This document shows positions 18,070-30,463 of a stretch of 64,000 bases of DNA, in pieces. Both the position numbers and the translations under genes were made by a program. The notes below the pieces were generated by a model, which saw only the letters and a program-made list of their open reading frames with translations, was not told the origin of the DNA and searched no databases. Origin of the DNA: Chlorops oryzae (Eukaryota; Arthropoda; Insecta; Diptera; Chloropidae). The DNA is taken from the NCBI GenBank assembly GCA_020466095.1, contig CM035807.1:102926002-102990001 (forward strand), in the 5' to 3' direction. Each line of letters starts with the position of its first letter. Positions within the stretch are counted from its first letter, which is position 1.

Positions 18070-20224
18070 CATAATAAGTGATTTATTAATAAGGGTAAGA
18101 TATCACTCCTTGGAAAGCTATACACCGCTTTAATTATTCTATTATCCGCTACTTTAGCGAACCGTTATTAAATAATTACTTCTTGTTTTCTCTACTCGAA
18201 AGTGATTTTGAAATAAATAAGAAGGCCGGGGCATTGATGGTGAAAAGCACAGCCTCCTTGATTAGCAAAATTTGGTTAGAAAATTCGCTTAAAAACTTCG
18301 TAAAATATCCTTTTCTGTCTGCTAGTATAGTTCTGATCCTTCCAATTCGAAGAGTTATAGCCGTCCCATACATACATACATACATATGTATGTACATAGG
18401 TACGTGACAAAAAAAATTCAAGTATATACACTCAAAATGGAGAAAATTTTCTCCAACAACACATCAATCGCAATAGAATCAATCATCGGAAACCATATTT
18501 CATCTAATCAAAAAGAGGTCTCATTCCATGACTCTGACGCCAATAAAAATATAAATGAAGTACAAATCTGTTAGGAAATCGCATTTGAAACCCCTAAGTG
18601 ACTCCTCATTAGGACTTTGAAACATGAATTCCAAGCGATACGACGACACTCGATAAGAGGACGCAGAGCCGCGACCATCCGCTGCCATCATTTCCGAATA
18701 TAACGAACGGTAATTTGACAAATACGTGCAGCAGTAATTCAATTTGAAGTCAACAACATGGCGGAATAAGAACGTGACAGTCATCATCATCTCGTGTGGG
18801 TTGCAAAGCAGAAACATGAATGTCTGCGGGGGTAGTGAGTGGGTGCATGGGTGGGTGGTTGGCTGGCTGGCTGGCAAAGTAAGTGCACAAAAATTTTGTT
18901 ATAAAAGAAGAAATTTTCAAAAGTTCGAAGCGAAGCGAAGCGAAAACGCACAAGAGCACTTAGGTCATCTTTATATAATGGCTCGACTGTGCTGCTCTTA
19001 AGGACCCACTCCAAAAGGCATGGCCTGAAATCGGAGGGATAACAAGCGATTTTATTCCACGTAAAACGCTTTAAACGTAGAACTTAACCTAACGTACGGA
19101 TTAGCAGCATTATGAAGCATTTACGTTCGAACATTGAGGGGGTTAGAGTGAGCCAGTATCTATGCGCAACATCCGAACCCCAATACATCATCGACCTCAT
19201 GAGAATGAGAAGATTTCAATGACTCACAGTGTGTGTGCGCACCAATCGGAAATCATGGTGAATATAAATGCGCGCTGAGGGTAGTTTTTTTTTCTTCTTT
19301 TCTTTTTTGTGGAGGGTGGAATGCTTATTGTCATCCCTTTCGATCCTTGTTGAATATCCTCGCAAAACACTGAAAGTATGTATGTATGTATGTATGTTAT
19401 GAATGGAAAAATCCATCTCAGGCAACGTTTAGCAGGAGAAACTGTGAAGTCTCCATAGAAATTTTGTATGGCAATCGACCTCTCGATTCATAAACATATG
19501 TTTATATACATATGTATATATATACATATACCTACATATGTACGTTACACGCAGCATCAAATCTGCTGATTACACTTTAAAGAATAGAAGCGCGTCAACT
19601 CTTAGCCTAACGTAAGATGCGGCAGGATTACTTAGCTCTTTTCCTTCAATGATTCCCGGAAGTGAACAGATATGGATGATACTGACTTATTTATTTAAAA
19701 TGTTGATTTATCTTTTTACGTGGTAACTTTCTATTCATTTAGATATTTAGCCATAAATGTGCTTTGAAGGCTTTTTAAAAGAATTTTGTTGTTTTTTTTT
19801 TGCTTCGCTTTTTTTCCATTCTCCATTTCTTCGTTCCGTTCCTTTGGAAGGGGGAGGGCTATTCAACTTGTCACCCTTAAATCTCAAGTCCATCATACCT
19901 TTTGGCTTTTGTTATTCAATTAATTCATCTTTTAGAACAATTTATGCGTTTATTTTATGATGAATAGCCTTTGAGCGTGTTTCGCTCTTTAGACATTCAC
20001 GTTTATGTCTGCTTGAGTCCTTGAGCTCTCTCTCTCTCTCTCTCTCTCTCTCTAAGTCTTTGGACTGTCGTATCCTTTGTTCTAGTTTGACGTGAACGTG
20101 CGAAAGAGCTGTAAATTTATTTTAAATGATTTCAATAATGAAGCCGCAGCAAAGAAATTTTTATAAAGGAAATCGATTGCAAGTGATAACGAGAATGATT
20201 CGAAATTCTTGAAATTAATTGAAT
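18070..20224. other. Intergenic with microsatellites
   Basis: Holds ATAC/GTAT microsatellites at about 18,363-18,400 and 19,375-19,398 and an ATATGTATAT-rich stretch at 19,497-19,545. There are GGCT repeats near 18,860 and a (CT)n tract at about 20,029-20,054. No gene. Confidence 0.6.
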
Positions 20225-20985
20225 TAAAAAATTAAGGGTGTTATAGTCAGGCGAGCCTGACAATAAAATACCCGGTAGACACACAGACACATATGTATGT
20301 TTAAATAATTTTTTAACCACGCTATTGGGGGCCCCATATACCGACTTTTGTTCAATTTCTTTATGAAAACCGCCCCTTTGCCACGCCCACTTTTCCAAAT
20401 TTTTTTTAAATTCTAATCGGAGGCTTAAATATACGTTAAATTTCTAAGTTTCATTGAAATATTTCGAAAAAATCCGATTTTGAGGCAGTTTTGGAATTTT
20501 TGTGACAGACCCTCGTACTGGAGGTACCCTTAATAATGGACCGATCAAGGAAGTTTTTAAGAAGGTTGTTTATGGCTACAAAACAAGTATAAGTGCCAAA
20601 TTTCGTTCAAGTCCTATTTGAATTTCGGGTGTAGGAGACAATTTTCGAAAACGCCCTTCTGCCACGCCCACTTTTCCAATTTTTGGAAATCATATAAGTT
20701 GCCTTTAAACATGTTCAAATATCAATTTTCATCAAAATCCGGTTTTAGAGCAGTTTTTGTGATTTTCGTAACAGACCCTAGTACTGGAGGTACCCCTAAA
20801 AATGGTCCGATCGGGTCCATTCTCGAACTCGTTCTTACCCATGTTCCCGTCATTTTGTCAAGATAGCTTAACTCCTTCGATAAGAAATCTGTATACAAAC
20901 AGACAGACGGACATGTCTAAATCGAATATACCCTCGACACAGAATCATTCGTTTAAAAATCTGGTACCTATATCTGTGGCAATCT
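20225..20985. mobile_element. Helitron-like/GACAGACCCT repeat
   Basis: Two internal units share GTGACAGACCCTCGTACTGG, then GCCACGCCCACTTTTCCAA. The element ends in a run with AGACAGACGGACATGTCTAA and ATATACCCTCGACACAGA. A heavily corrupted relative is at 27,330-27,985. Confidence 0.65.
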
Positions 20986-20986
20986 G

Positions 20987-21167
20987 TGACACACTTAGGC
21001 CTCACATGGGCCCGTCGTGAAACCACGAGTAATGGGAAAACAAAGAAAAACGGAAACAGATACAACGACACAAACATCCACGACCTCAGCTGGGAGTTGA
21101 ACCCAGAGCCGCTCGCTTCGTAAGTTGGCATCTCAACCTACTACGGCACAGAGGCCGTCGTATTTCC
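20987..21167 (-). mobile_element. tRNA-derived SINE, copy 2
   Basis: Reverse complement of the family at 6,836-6,990. It reads GGCCTCTGTGCCGTAGTAGG, then GGTTCAACTCCCAGC (B box), then GAGGTCGTGGATGTTTGTG. It abuts the Helitron-like repeat. Confidence 0.75.
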
Positions 21168-22723
21168 TTAAAAGTGAAAAGATTGAAAAAGTGAAACAAC
21201 TTTACAAAAATCAGAGATGTCGTTAAAAAGTAGGTCTCACTGCTCCCATACAAGGACATGAGCCGCGTACAATGCGTTTCCGTCGTTTATGGAGGTTCGC
21301 CTTAAAGCAACTGCTCAACCATGATTCACTTGGCAGTGACGATGACGAAAATTACTATCGATAAGGAATTCCTGCGAAAAGCCAGAGGCTCCTTTCATTC
21401 AACGACTTTAAATACTCCTTAATTTTGTTCCCGAAAGCCTTTTTATGTTTCCTTCTCAATTGAATATTTTTATAAAATTTTTGTTCACAGAAATGCCGTC
21501 AATTCCTTTGAGCAATCGATACTCAATCCCAAGAATATCTTAACCTTTGTATATGTATGTTCGTTAAAGAAAAAAAAAAACAAGAACGGAAGTCCTGCAG
21601 CTCTGAGCTGAGAGTAACAAAACGATTCTCGGGATTAAGTAAAAAGTGGCAAGTTCAAGGAACAATTTGTGGATACGAACACTTGATCCGAATAACAAAA
21701 CATGAAGTGGCACGAGGGTGTTTCGATACAATGGCAGAAGGGTCGAGAACAATGAGCGAGCGGCTCTCTCGAACGTAATAAATTCTGACAAAAAAAGTTA
21801 ATTTCCAATGAATCAAACTAAATGAGCGTCGTGTCTTCATCGTGTTTCGGACGAGGGCGAACAACTTCATTAAAAAAAACATGCATAGGTATATAAATCC
21901 TTTTCTAAAATATCTTGCATATTGAAATCTGATCGGCGACACACTCCACTCTGAGAAACTAGCGAAACATGCTCAATTAGGTGCGTGTTGCAGGCTTGAA
22001 TTTGTGGCTGTGCATCCCTCTGTTTTTTTTATTTTTTTTATATTTTATTTTGATTTCGTGGAATCGTTTATGCATCCTCCGGACTCGATTGAGGCTATTA
22101 CCTTTTTTTAACAAATCACACGTGATCCTTTAAGCTGACACAAAGTGCAATAATTGCCATTTTTCCTAGAAACTGTTTGTGCTCCGTTCCCAACGTTGTT
22201 GGGTTTTGAAACCGCACACACAATAACATGCTAAATAAGCTTAAGTGACAGGAAACAGGAAATATGATTACAGGACAACAAACACACACACACACACACA
22301 CACAAAACAACACAAAGTCATTGAATTCCTTGAAAAAGAAAATTGATTCGAGAATTCTTGCACGTGGCGGGCATTAGCGAAATAGAAATTTTTATTTTTA
22401 GAGCAAAATGGAATTCCGCAAATTAAGCGAAACAATGGCTTCAATAATAATTACATATAATAATTCCAAAGTGAAACAAAAAAGACTACTTAAATATTGA
22501 TTGTAAGCTTCTGTTTGCGTGCTAACAAAGAGTCTTCAAATATCGATTGGTCTTAGGGGCAGCCCGTCCCTCTCCCACGTAAGCATACTTAAGCATAAAT
22601 CAGACTCCGATGCAAGCGAGCATATGGTTTTTGAAAACCCTCTGCCCCTCTTTTATGCTTACGTAATTAATGGAACTATCGAACCATTTAAGGTATGAGT
22701 TCTTTGAAGTTGCCTTTTATATA
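21168..22723. other. Intergenic, no gene seen
   Basis: A (CA)n tract lies at about 22,281-22,304. Nothing else recognised. Confidence 0.5.
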
Positions 22724-23074
22724 CAGTACACTCGGGATAACGTCAACTAATTAAAACCGCGAGTGTTGACGTTTACCAGATTGTTGACGTTTATGATTGT
22801 TTTCATTTAAGACCAAAATAAAGTTGGGATTATAGTTTTAAACATTATTTTAGTATCCAAACTAAAACCAACCAATAATCTGTTTCAAACAAATTTTTAT
22901 GTATTTGGAAAATTAGAAAAAATATTTTATATGAGATCATGCCACTTTCGGTTTTTAGAGATCATTTTATACGCGCAACGTCAACAAGTTCGAAAACACA
23001 ACTGAACAAAGAGAGCAAAAACCACATTAAACGCACAAAGGGAGATTCCCGGAATTCTGGGAATTCGTATTCTA

Positions 23075-24243
23075 CAGGGTGTCCCGTTGGGAAGTACATT
23101 CCTTAAAAGGGGTGGTAGGGGGGTCCAAGATGAACAAAAAATTGTATGTTTGTAGTTTGAAAGGCAATTGTATTTGCTTTTAGGAAAAATTAAATTAATG
23201 GTAAGAATTTGACCCATTGAGGAAAAAATAACCGGTCAAAGTAAAAAATTCTGAAAAAAACTTTCAATTTTTATACCCAGCGTAAGCGGGGTATATTAGT
23301 TTTGTGCGAATCTTGTAACAGGGAGAACTAAGCTCCGGAGATATAGACATATATATATAGAAATGATCAGGATCAAAAACTGAATCAATTTAGACATGTC
23401 CGTCTGTCCGTCCGTCCGTCTGTCCGTCCGTCCGTCCGTCTGTCCGTCCGTGGTCGGATCTCCTCCGAAATGGCTGGACCAATCAAGTCGAAATTTGGCA
23501 CACAGGTATATCGGGATCCGAGTATGATCCTAAGTAAAAATGGGAGACATCCGCCCACTGCCACGCCCACAAATGAATATAATGTGTTTTCAGTAAAATG
23601 CTTGTAACTTGCGAACCACTTAACACATTCCGTGAGCCACGCCCACAAATAAGCCCACAAATAAGGGCTTATCGTAACTTCCGAAGTAAAAAGCGTAGAA
23701 GCTTCAAATTCGCAACAAAGGTTGACAAAGGCAAATGAAAGGTGTAGGAATAAAAATTTATGTAGCCCGCCCCCTGCCACGCCCACAAATGGAGAATTTT
23801 CGTTACTTCCGAAGTAAAAGGCATAGAAGCTTCAAATTCGCAACATAGGTTCAGCAAGGCGAATGAAAGGTGTAGGAAAAAATTTTATTTTGCCCGCCCA
23901 CTGCCACGCCCACAAATGAAGATTTTTCGTAACTTCCGAAGTAAAAGGCGTAGAAGCTTCAAATTCGCAACATAGGTCCACCAAGGCGAATGAAAGGTGT
24001 AGGGAAATAATTTATGTGGCCCTCCCACTGCCACGCCCATAAATAGAGAAGCAAAACATAGTGCGCTCATAACGTCGGGACGCTGGGTATTTCAAAGTTG
24101 GGCTTGACCGACTTTAGCTTTCTTACTTGTTTTTTTTATTTTGGTATGAAAAGTGTCCAATTAATACCCAATTTTTTATTTATTTCAAAATGTTGGATCG
24201 ATTACCTTTTATTTGGTACCTCATATATCAACGGGACACCCTG
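23075..24243. mobile_element. TA-flanked CAGGGTGTCCCG element, copy 2
   Basis: Left end CAGGGTGTCCCGTTGGGAAG, right end AACGGGACACCCTG, TA on both sides. Without the inserted Helitron it would be about 300 bp. Same family as 17,401-18,069. Confidence 0.85.
23272..24134 (+). mobile_element. DINE-1/INE-1-like Helitron, best copy
   Basis: Starts TATACCCAGCGTAAGC and has a CTGTCCGTCCG microsatellite (about 23,400-23,450) and four GCCACGCCCACAAAT-type units. It ends with a short GGGACGCTGGGTATT stem and CTTTCTTACTTG. The GATCAGGATCA-type and CCGTCCGT blocks match Drosophila INE-1 (recollection). It sits in a T-rich target also seen empty at 17,715-17,745. Confidence 0.88.
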
Positions 24244-24321
24244 TATACGTAATTCCAGCTAAAATTTTCTATTAAGCGGAGTTTACCTTTTGGAGCTTTT
24301 AGGTTTTTGTTGACGTTTTAG

Positions 24322-24567
24322 CAGTGCCGTAGCAATTCTGTTTTGTGTGGGGGGACAAAATTATTTTTTCAATTTGCGTGGAGGGGCAAAATTATTTTTT
24401 AAATTTTAACGTCTATTTTAATGAAAACCACATTACATGCACGCTTTCAATGCATGTTTTTTCGATTGTCATTTATTTTTTCTCCTTTTTTAATTTTTTT
24501 CATGGGCAAAAACAAAAATGCGTGGGGGGAAAAGCCCCCTCTTTCCCCTATGGTTGCTACGGCACTG
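24322..24567. mobile_element. hAT-type MITE with perfect 8-bp target duplication
   Basis: Termini CAGTGCCGTAGCAA and TTGCTACGGCACTG. The octamer CGTTTTAG stands immediately on both sides (24,314-24,321 and 24,568-24,575). Interior 246 bp is non-coding. Confidence 0.92.
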
Positions 24568-24655
24568 CGTTTTAGAATAGTCAATGTAAATAAAAAAGTG
24601 TTGACGTTTTGGGGTGTTGACGGAATAGGGGCTTGACGTTATCCCGAGTGTACTG

Positions 24656-26533
24656 TATATATTATATATATTTTACCCACTAGGAGGCAGTGTTCGTATA
24701 ACTTGGAAGTTTTTCCTATTTATGGAAATTTTAAACAAAAAATTTGGTCGATTGGGAAGTGGGAATTTTTAAAAATGCGTAGTCTAAATTATGGAATTAA
24801 GATTGTTGCCCATTTAGAATATAAGCAGGGAAAGCTTTTATCCAAATGAATTCAGTAGATTGGAGGATGGCGATGGTATGGTTTCGATGCTTTTAAGAGG
24901 GGAATACTTATACAATCGAATCTGGATATAGTGAATTAATTTTTGCACATCCTGTTCGTTGTATCCAGATTGTTCGTATTAGCGAGATTGAATGTTTTGT
25001 TCATTATTTACAGGCCCGTTGAGAGAAATTCGGCTGCAATGATGTATGTAATTGTATCGAATTATATACATAATTGCGTCTAATTAAATTTGTGATCCCC
25101 TGCAATTTAAATACATTCTATATAGCAATATAAAAAGGGGCATTCTCCACGATTGGGCGGAATACATTTCACCACGTCATATTCGTGGTCCCAACTGCCC
25201 CTTGGAGTGCCTAAGGATTTTGAAAATTCAAACACGTTATATACGATCGAAATTAATAAACCATTTGAGAAATATAAGAACAAACTGTAAAATAAATACA
25301 ATCATCATATATAATTGCATCAACGCTTAAATTGTAAAAGTAATCAAATGTAATTACATATGTATTCAGAACGTAATTACATATATGATAAATTTAAATG
25401 CAATTATATAAGTAATTGAGTAATTGAGTATTTTTCATTTTCTAATTATATTGTAATTGGCTCCAATTAATAATGCAATCGGGGCAAGGCTCCAATCACA
25501 TATGTAATTGGTTCCAATTATATTTCGGGAACTTATTTCTCTCCGTGTATCTCTACATAAATAGGTATATTATGTACATTCCTTAACTTCCTCCACCCGG
25601 AAAATATCCCGCACATAGTTCAGTAATCTTTTCGTTCTCCTTAATCAAAATTCTTCCTTCGAGTTCTCATAAATTCCATTGCAACTTGTTAATTTTTTTT
25701 TCCAATGAAATAATTTTTTTTTTTCACACGCTCTAACGCGTTGCCATCGTAATTTCTTCCCAATCACGTGATTTGTTGTCATTGTTTATGCAAAAATAAT
25801 TGCATACACGTGCCCTATCAGCGACATCAATCAACGTTAACTGCAAGAAGGCTCAAAAAGTTTGACGACAATATGAATTTACGCCGCTTTGTATAGCAAA
25901 AAGTCATTCGTCAAAAAGTCCTTTTTAGCAGGACTTGTATGTATGTCTCTGAGTTGTTTGTAAATGCGCACTGCGCCCGCATGCTCTACCATGCTGAGCT
26001 GAACATTCCGGGGTGGTTCGGATTCGGGTTCGGGTAGAGTTCGACCGTTTTGTCAAGTGCAACTCAACTACGTTTTTTTTAACATACAACATACATACAT
26101 AAGTAGCATGCTCTGATCAAGATATGATTCTCTTTGAGACAGCACTTAATAATCACTGTTATTTTTTCTCTTTTTGTTTTGTCTCCTGTCTGGATAATTT
26201 TAATAAAATTCCACGCGTGATCTTTTCATCTGCGAATCGCTGGGAAAAATGAAAAATGCACAGCGGCAGTCTCACGCTGTGTTTCTGTGGCAATTTAAAC
26301 AAATTAATAAACTCACGTAACACTTCTGATCCTGGTCTCTTGTGTCATCCATATGATAATGAAGTAATGAAGCACAGCGGGACAATATGTCGTTTACTGG
26401 TTGTGGACAATAAATCAAATACTAAGGTGTAATTAATCTGTTAATAACGAAAACGCCGCGGTAGTTGAGAGTCGGAAATCTCTATACAAGAGTCGATTGT
26501 TCGGTAATGTTGCAATTCCTTTGATAACAAAGC
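24656..26533. other. Intergenic, no gene seen
   Basis: At 25,020-25,520 there is a patch of degenerate TAATTGCATATGTAATT-like words in many permutations, a low-complexity AT repeat. Nothing coding. Confidence 0.5.
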
Positions 26534-26645
26534 CAGTAGCGTAGCGATGGGGGAAGGATCGAAGGGGGCAGCCGTCCCGGACGCTAAATCATACTTATTT
26601 ACAATTTTTTATGAATGCTTAATGTTTATTGAGGTCCGGCTATTA
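26534..26645 (+). mobile_element. hAT-type MITE, truncated copy
   Basis: Starts CAGTAGCGTAGCGATGGGGG and runs through a CTAAATCATACTTATTT block and TTTATTGAGGTCCGGCT. The right terminus is missing. Confidence 0.7.
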
Positions 26646-26746
26646 ATGTGATGATAGATTCGCAAAGTATTTCGCAAAGATTTTTAAAGACTGGTTAAAC
26701 AAAAACTTTTCATATAAGGTAAACGGCTATTGATGCAACGAAAAAC

Positions 26747-28310
26747 AAAAAAATCCCAATCATAAGCATATCGACTACCGTAAAAGTTGTTAGTCGTTTA
26801 ACGGCAAGATTTTTCGATTCAAAGTGAAATTTAGATAGCGTATAATTATTTTTTTGTTTGTTTTATCGTTTTGATTTTCGAATTTCTCTTTCGAAGTTGT
26901 AAAACAATCGAAAGTTTTGATTCATGGACATTTACTTTAGGTGAACACAGGCTTTCTTTTTTTGAGCAATGGAAGATTACTAAAACAAGTAAGGGTTTAT
27001 TTGATAAGTCAGCCAGAGCCGCTTGAACAATAGCAATACTTCGATATCAGACACTTATCGATTCGAATAATTTTGAAAATATCGAAGATGGTGATTGTAA
27101 GGACATATTATGGGCCATATATCCGACTTGTTGATTAATTGATATGTCTTGTGATATCAGATTAACGCCATTTGCCATCGCCAATATGGTGTTGATGATG
27201 TGTTTTTTGATGGATGTTAATGGAGGAGTGTTGATGATATGACGCTGTTGAGGAGATGATGGTGATATGGTGTTCATTGATGGAAATATGTGTCGAGATA
27301 AAGTCCGCTGATGATTGAGGCATTATATGATGGGATTTTGGTGTGACAGACCCTAGTACTATGTAGGTACACCTTAATAATAGGTTCTGATCGATGATGA
27401 AAATTTTTGGTGATGATGGAGTTACTTTGATGCTATCAAGGTAAGTCATAGTGCCAATGTTGTTTCAAGTCCTATTTGTAGTTCGTGGTTTAGGATGACA
27501 ATTGTTCGAAAATAGACGCTCCTTATGCCTATGCCCACTTTTCAAATTTTTTGAAGATGTCATATTACTGATGCCTTTAAACATGTTCAAATACCATTTA
27601 GTTTATCAATAATGATCTTTGAAGAACTCAGGTCTTATGATGCATGTTTTGTGTGATATTTCATTATCTAGACCCTAGGTTACTGGAGGTACGCTAATGA
27701 ATATGGTCTTGATCGGGTCATGTCTCGAGACTTGTTGCTTACTCATGTCCCCGTTGAGCACGCATGGACCAGTAATGTTTGTCGAAGATAGCTCAACTCC
27801 TTCGATAAGATAACTGTATACAGACAGACGGACAGACGGACAGACAGACGGACGGACATGTCTAAATCGAATCTCCTGGTGACGCTGATCATTTCTATAT
27901 ACATTTTGTATGGTCTATCTCGACTGGTTCTGGGCGTTACACACAACCCAACAAACGCAATATACCCTCGACACAGAGTGTGTCGGGTATAAAAATCCCA
28001 ATCATAAGCATATCGACTACCGTAAAAGTTGTTCGTCGTTTTAACGGCAGGTTTTTCGATTCCAAAATAAATTTAGGTAAGTATAATTATCTTTTTTCTT
28101 TGTTTTATCGTTTTGATTTTTTCGAATTTCTCTTTCGAGTTGTAAAAACAATCGAAAGTTTTAATTCATGGACATTTACTTTAGCATTGGAAAGGTAGTG
28201 CTGGCGGTGACAGGGGGCTTTCTTATTTTTGAAATGGACAGATTCCTAAAAAAAAGCCTTGATTTAGATTAGGGCGAGCCGCTCAACAAATTCATATTTC
28301 GATAATCAAA
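26747..28310. repeat. Direct duplication flanking a corrupted Helitron-like copy
   Basis: About 26,747-27,040 and 27,985-28,310 share ATCATAAGCATATCGACTAC, TTTATCGTTTTGATTTT and TTCATGGACATTTACTTTAG. Between them lies a Helitron-like copy (27,330-27,985). Confidence 0.8.
27330..27985. mobile_element. Helitron-like/GACAGACCCT repeat with TGATG insertions
   Basis: Alignable to 20,500-20,990 throughout, but studded with extra ATG, TGAT and TAT triplets. For example, CCTAGTACTATGTAGGTACA stands against CCTCGTACTGGAGGTACC. It ends CTCGACACAGAGTGTGTCGG. Confidence 0.7.
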
Positions 28311-28440
28311 ATTATCGATTTTCAAAATTATCGATAATCGAAAATATCGATTATTGAACATATCTATCATTTAAACTATCGATTGTTGAACCTTTTGATA
28401 GTTTGGACTATCGATTAAAGAAACTATCGATTATGGAAAT
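28285..28440. promoter_or_regulatory. Cluster of ATCGAT/CGATAA words
   Basis: About ten TATCGATT, TTATCGAT or CGATAATC words in 155 bp, with a second looser cluster at 29,845-29,960. Drosophila DREF (TATCGATA) and BEAF-32 (CGATA) bind such words. A boundary role between bsh and PNUTS is inference; degenerate simple repeat is the alternative. Confidence 0.35.
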
Positions 28441-28640
28441 ATGATGATGATGATAATGGTTATGGTGATGGGAATGGTGATGATGATGGTGAGGTTGGTG
28501 ATGATGATCATGACGGTGAGGTTGGTGAGAATGATGGTGAGGTAGGTGATGATGGTGATGGTAGTGATGATGGTGATGGTAGTGATGATGGTGTTTATGG
28601 TGATGATGGTGAGGTTGATGATTATGGTGATGATGACGGT
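28436..28640. repeat. (GATGGT/ATG)n microsatellite
   Basis: About 205 bp of GATGGT/GATGAT/GAGGTTG units with no clean period. Translations in any frame are pure His/Pro or Ile/Thr runs. Confidence 0.9.
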
Positions 28641-28649
28641 CATGACCAT

Positions 28650-29330
28650 ATAGTAATATAGGGGACACTTACAACAACAACCGAATTCTGTGGTGAACTA
28701 GTGATGCTATAATTTTTGGAGTATTCACTCAATTTTGTAACTAAACATACTTGCGTGTACATTTTTTTATGTTTTCTTTTTAATGTAAAACTTTTTAAGT
28801 TTTTTTATGATAGTTTATGCAATTCTGTACCCTTTTCATTCAGAAGAGATCCAAAACTATATAGTTTATGCATTCTATTTATCATGATATGTAATAAGTA
28901 CTTGAGACACTAATTATGTATCGAGCAATTTTAGTTATGATATCACCGAATATTTCATAACAACCACAGAAGTGGTGGAATTCAAACTTTTTGAGAACCG
29001 GTCATATTTGACGCATGAGTACTCTGCTTTTTCGTTCCTCAATAATATGAGCAAAAATTTATCTAATTTTTTTTGATTTTATAAAAATAACATATTGTGC
29101 TGAAAAATAAAATAAGTTCTTATGAAAAACCATTGATTAACACTTATATTATATATAGCTGATTTTAACAAAAATTTTACTTCATGTTACAAGACTATAA
29201 ATATTGTTAGACGGAACGGTTTAGGGGTGTAGTTTTGATATGTTTTCATGATAGTATGCATGACTAGGGGGTTTAATTAAAATTACGTTTTGCAGGTGAT
29301 TATAGTATAATGAGTTATGATTAGGACGTA
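28650..29330. repeat. Inverted duplication arm B (copy of bsh intron 1)
   Basis: Partner of 9,560-10,215, about 19 kb away and inverted. It starts about CATATAGTAATATAGGG and continues past GGTGGAATTCAAACTTTT and the ACACTTATAT block. Similarity fades near the position equivalent to the bsh exon 2 acceptor. No exon copy is recognisable beyond it. Confidence 0.85.
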
Positions 29331-29977
29331 TTGTTATCACTTGATAAATCGTTTAAAATTCTGGAGTTTAGTTATGCTATTTTAACAAATGAGATTTGGC
29401 GTAATGAAAATCTTTATTCTATGATGGTGCATGATACGAGAGTTTGTTATCGTTGAGGGATTTTTTGAATTGGAATTTAATAACCTTTACAAATCACTAA
29501 TGTTTACAAGAGATTTTTTCGATGACTTCCTAATGAAAACAGAAATAAATGAAATTATTTTTCAATATCAAGCAAAAGAGTCGCCAAAATTCTGGTGAGC
29601 ATCAGTGCTGGTTACAAAATATGGCGAATTGAGTAAAAAATGTTTTACAATTCGGCTTCTTGTATATTACCAAGTGATATTAATTGAGGAGGTATACTTA
29701 TGCACAATTTATTATATTATTATAGGAAAAATTTAATTTATAACTTTTGGTTGATATTTAAATGCTTAACAGCTCAGACATGCTTGATTGAAACCGCCAG
29801 CAATTTGCCAACCAAATTAGTTTAAATTTTAAAATATATCTTCCGATAGTACTATCGATGGTTCAGAATATCAACTATCGAGACTATCGATGGTCGCAAC
29901 TATCGATAGTTCTCCAGCTTAAATTCGATTAGCTCTATCGGCAGTATCAGTATCGAGTTTTTACTTATGACTCCTAA

Positions 29978-30190
29978 TGAGACCTTTCACACTAGTCAAT
30001 TATTGACGTCAATTCTTACTCTTTGGTGAGCAAAGTGCGGGGATTTGGAGAAAATTTGAGCTTTTTTTTGCTTGCACGTACTTGATAGATCATTTCGTGC
30101 CTTCTTTCGTACGTGGCAACTAGGATGTAACTCTAAAAGCGAATAAAATTAAGAATTGGCGGTCAATAATTGACTAGTTAAAGGGCCTCA
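29978..30190. repeat. Foldback element, arms about 42 bp
   Basis: Left arm TGAGACCTTTCACACTAGTC followed by AATTATTGACG. The right arm ends GTCAATAATTGACTAGTTAA and AGGGCCTCA. Unique loop about 120 bp. Confidence 0.85.
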
Positions 30191-30338
30191 TAAATCGATC
30201 GATAGTGTACATAGTGCCATCGATAGCAGTGCTGCCAGTAGTTTCGGACAACTCACAAAATACCTATTTCCCTGTTTGCTTTAAATAAAATCCCACGGAA
30301 AATCTCTTAAAAGTATTGAATATACTGAACAAATAATA

Positions 30339-30463
30339 GTGGTATTCAAGCAACAGTGCAAACGCAGTGTGCAATATTTGCACTTGTCAAATTGCGTACA
30401 AAAAAAGCAGTGCAAATATTGCACACTGCGATTTGCACTGTTGCTTGAATACCACTAATGTTT
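30339..30463. repeat. Foldback element, GTGGTATTCAAGCAACAGTG arms
   Basis: Arms of about 50 bp are near perfect and meet around CTTGTCAAATTGCGTACAAA. A degraded copy is at about 598-690. Confidence 0.88.

Larger units (their letters stand above)
22724..24655. mobile_element. pogo/Tigger-like element hosting three nested insertions
   Basis: Termini CAGTACACTCGGGATAACGT and its exact complement are flanked by TA on each side. GTTGACGTTT-type words repeat near both ends. The interior is filled by a TA-flanked element (23,075-24,243), a Helitron inside that (23,272-24,134) and a separate hAT MITE (24,322-24,567). No transposase remains. Confidence 0.88.

Noticed and set aside
23400..23450. CRISPR-like CCGTC repeats
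   Set aside because: This is the CTGTCCGTCCG microsatellite inside a Helitron, in an animal genome with no spacers.
28408..28668. His-rich or Ile/Thr-rich protein
   Set aside because: Product of translating a GATGGT microsatellite in two frames.
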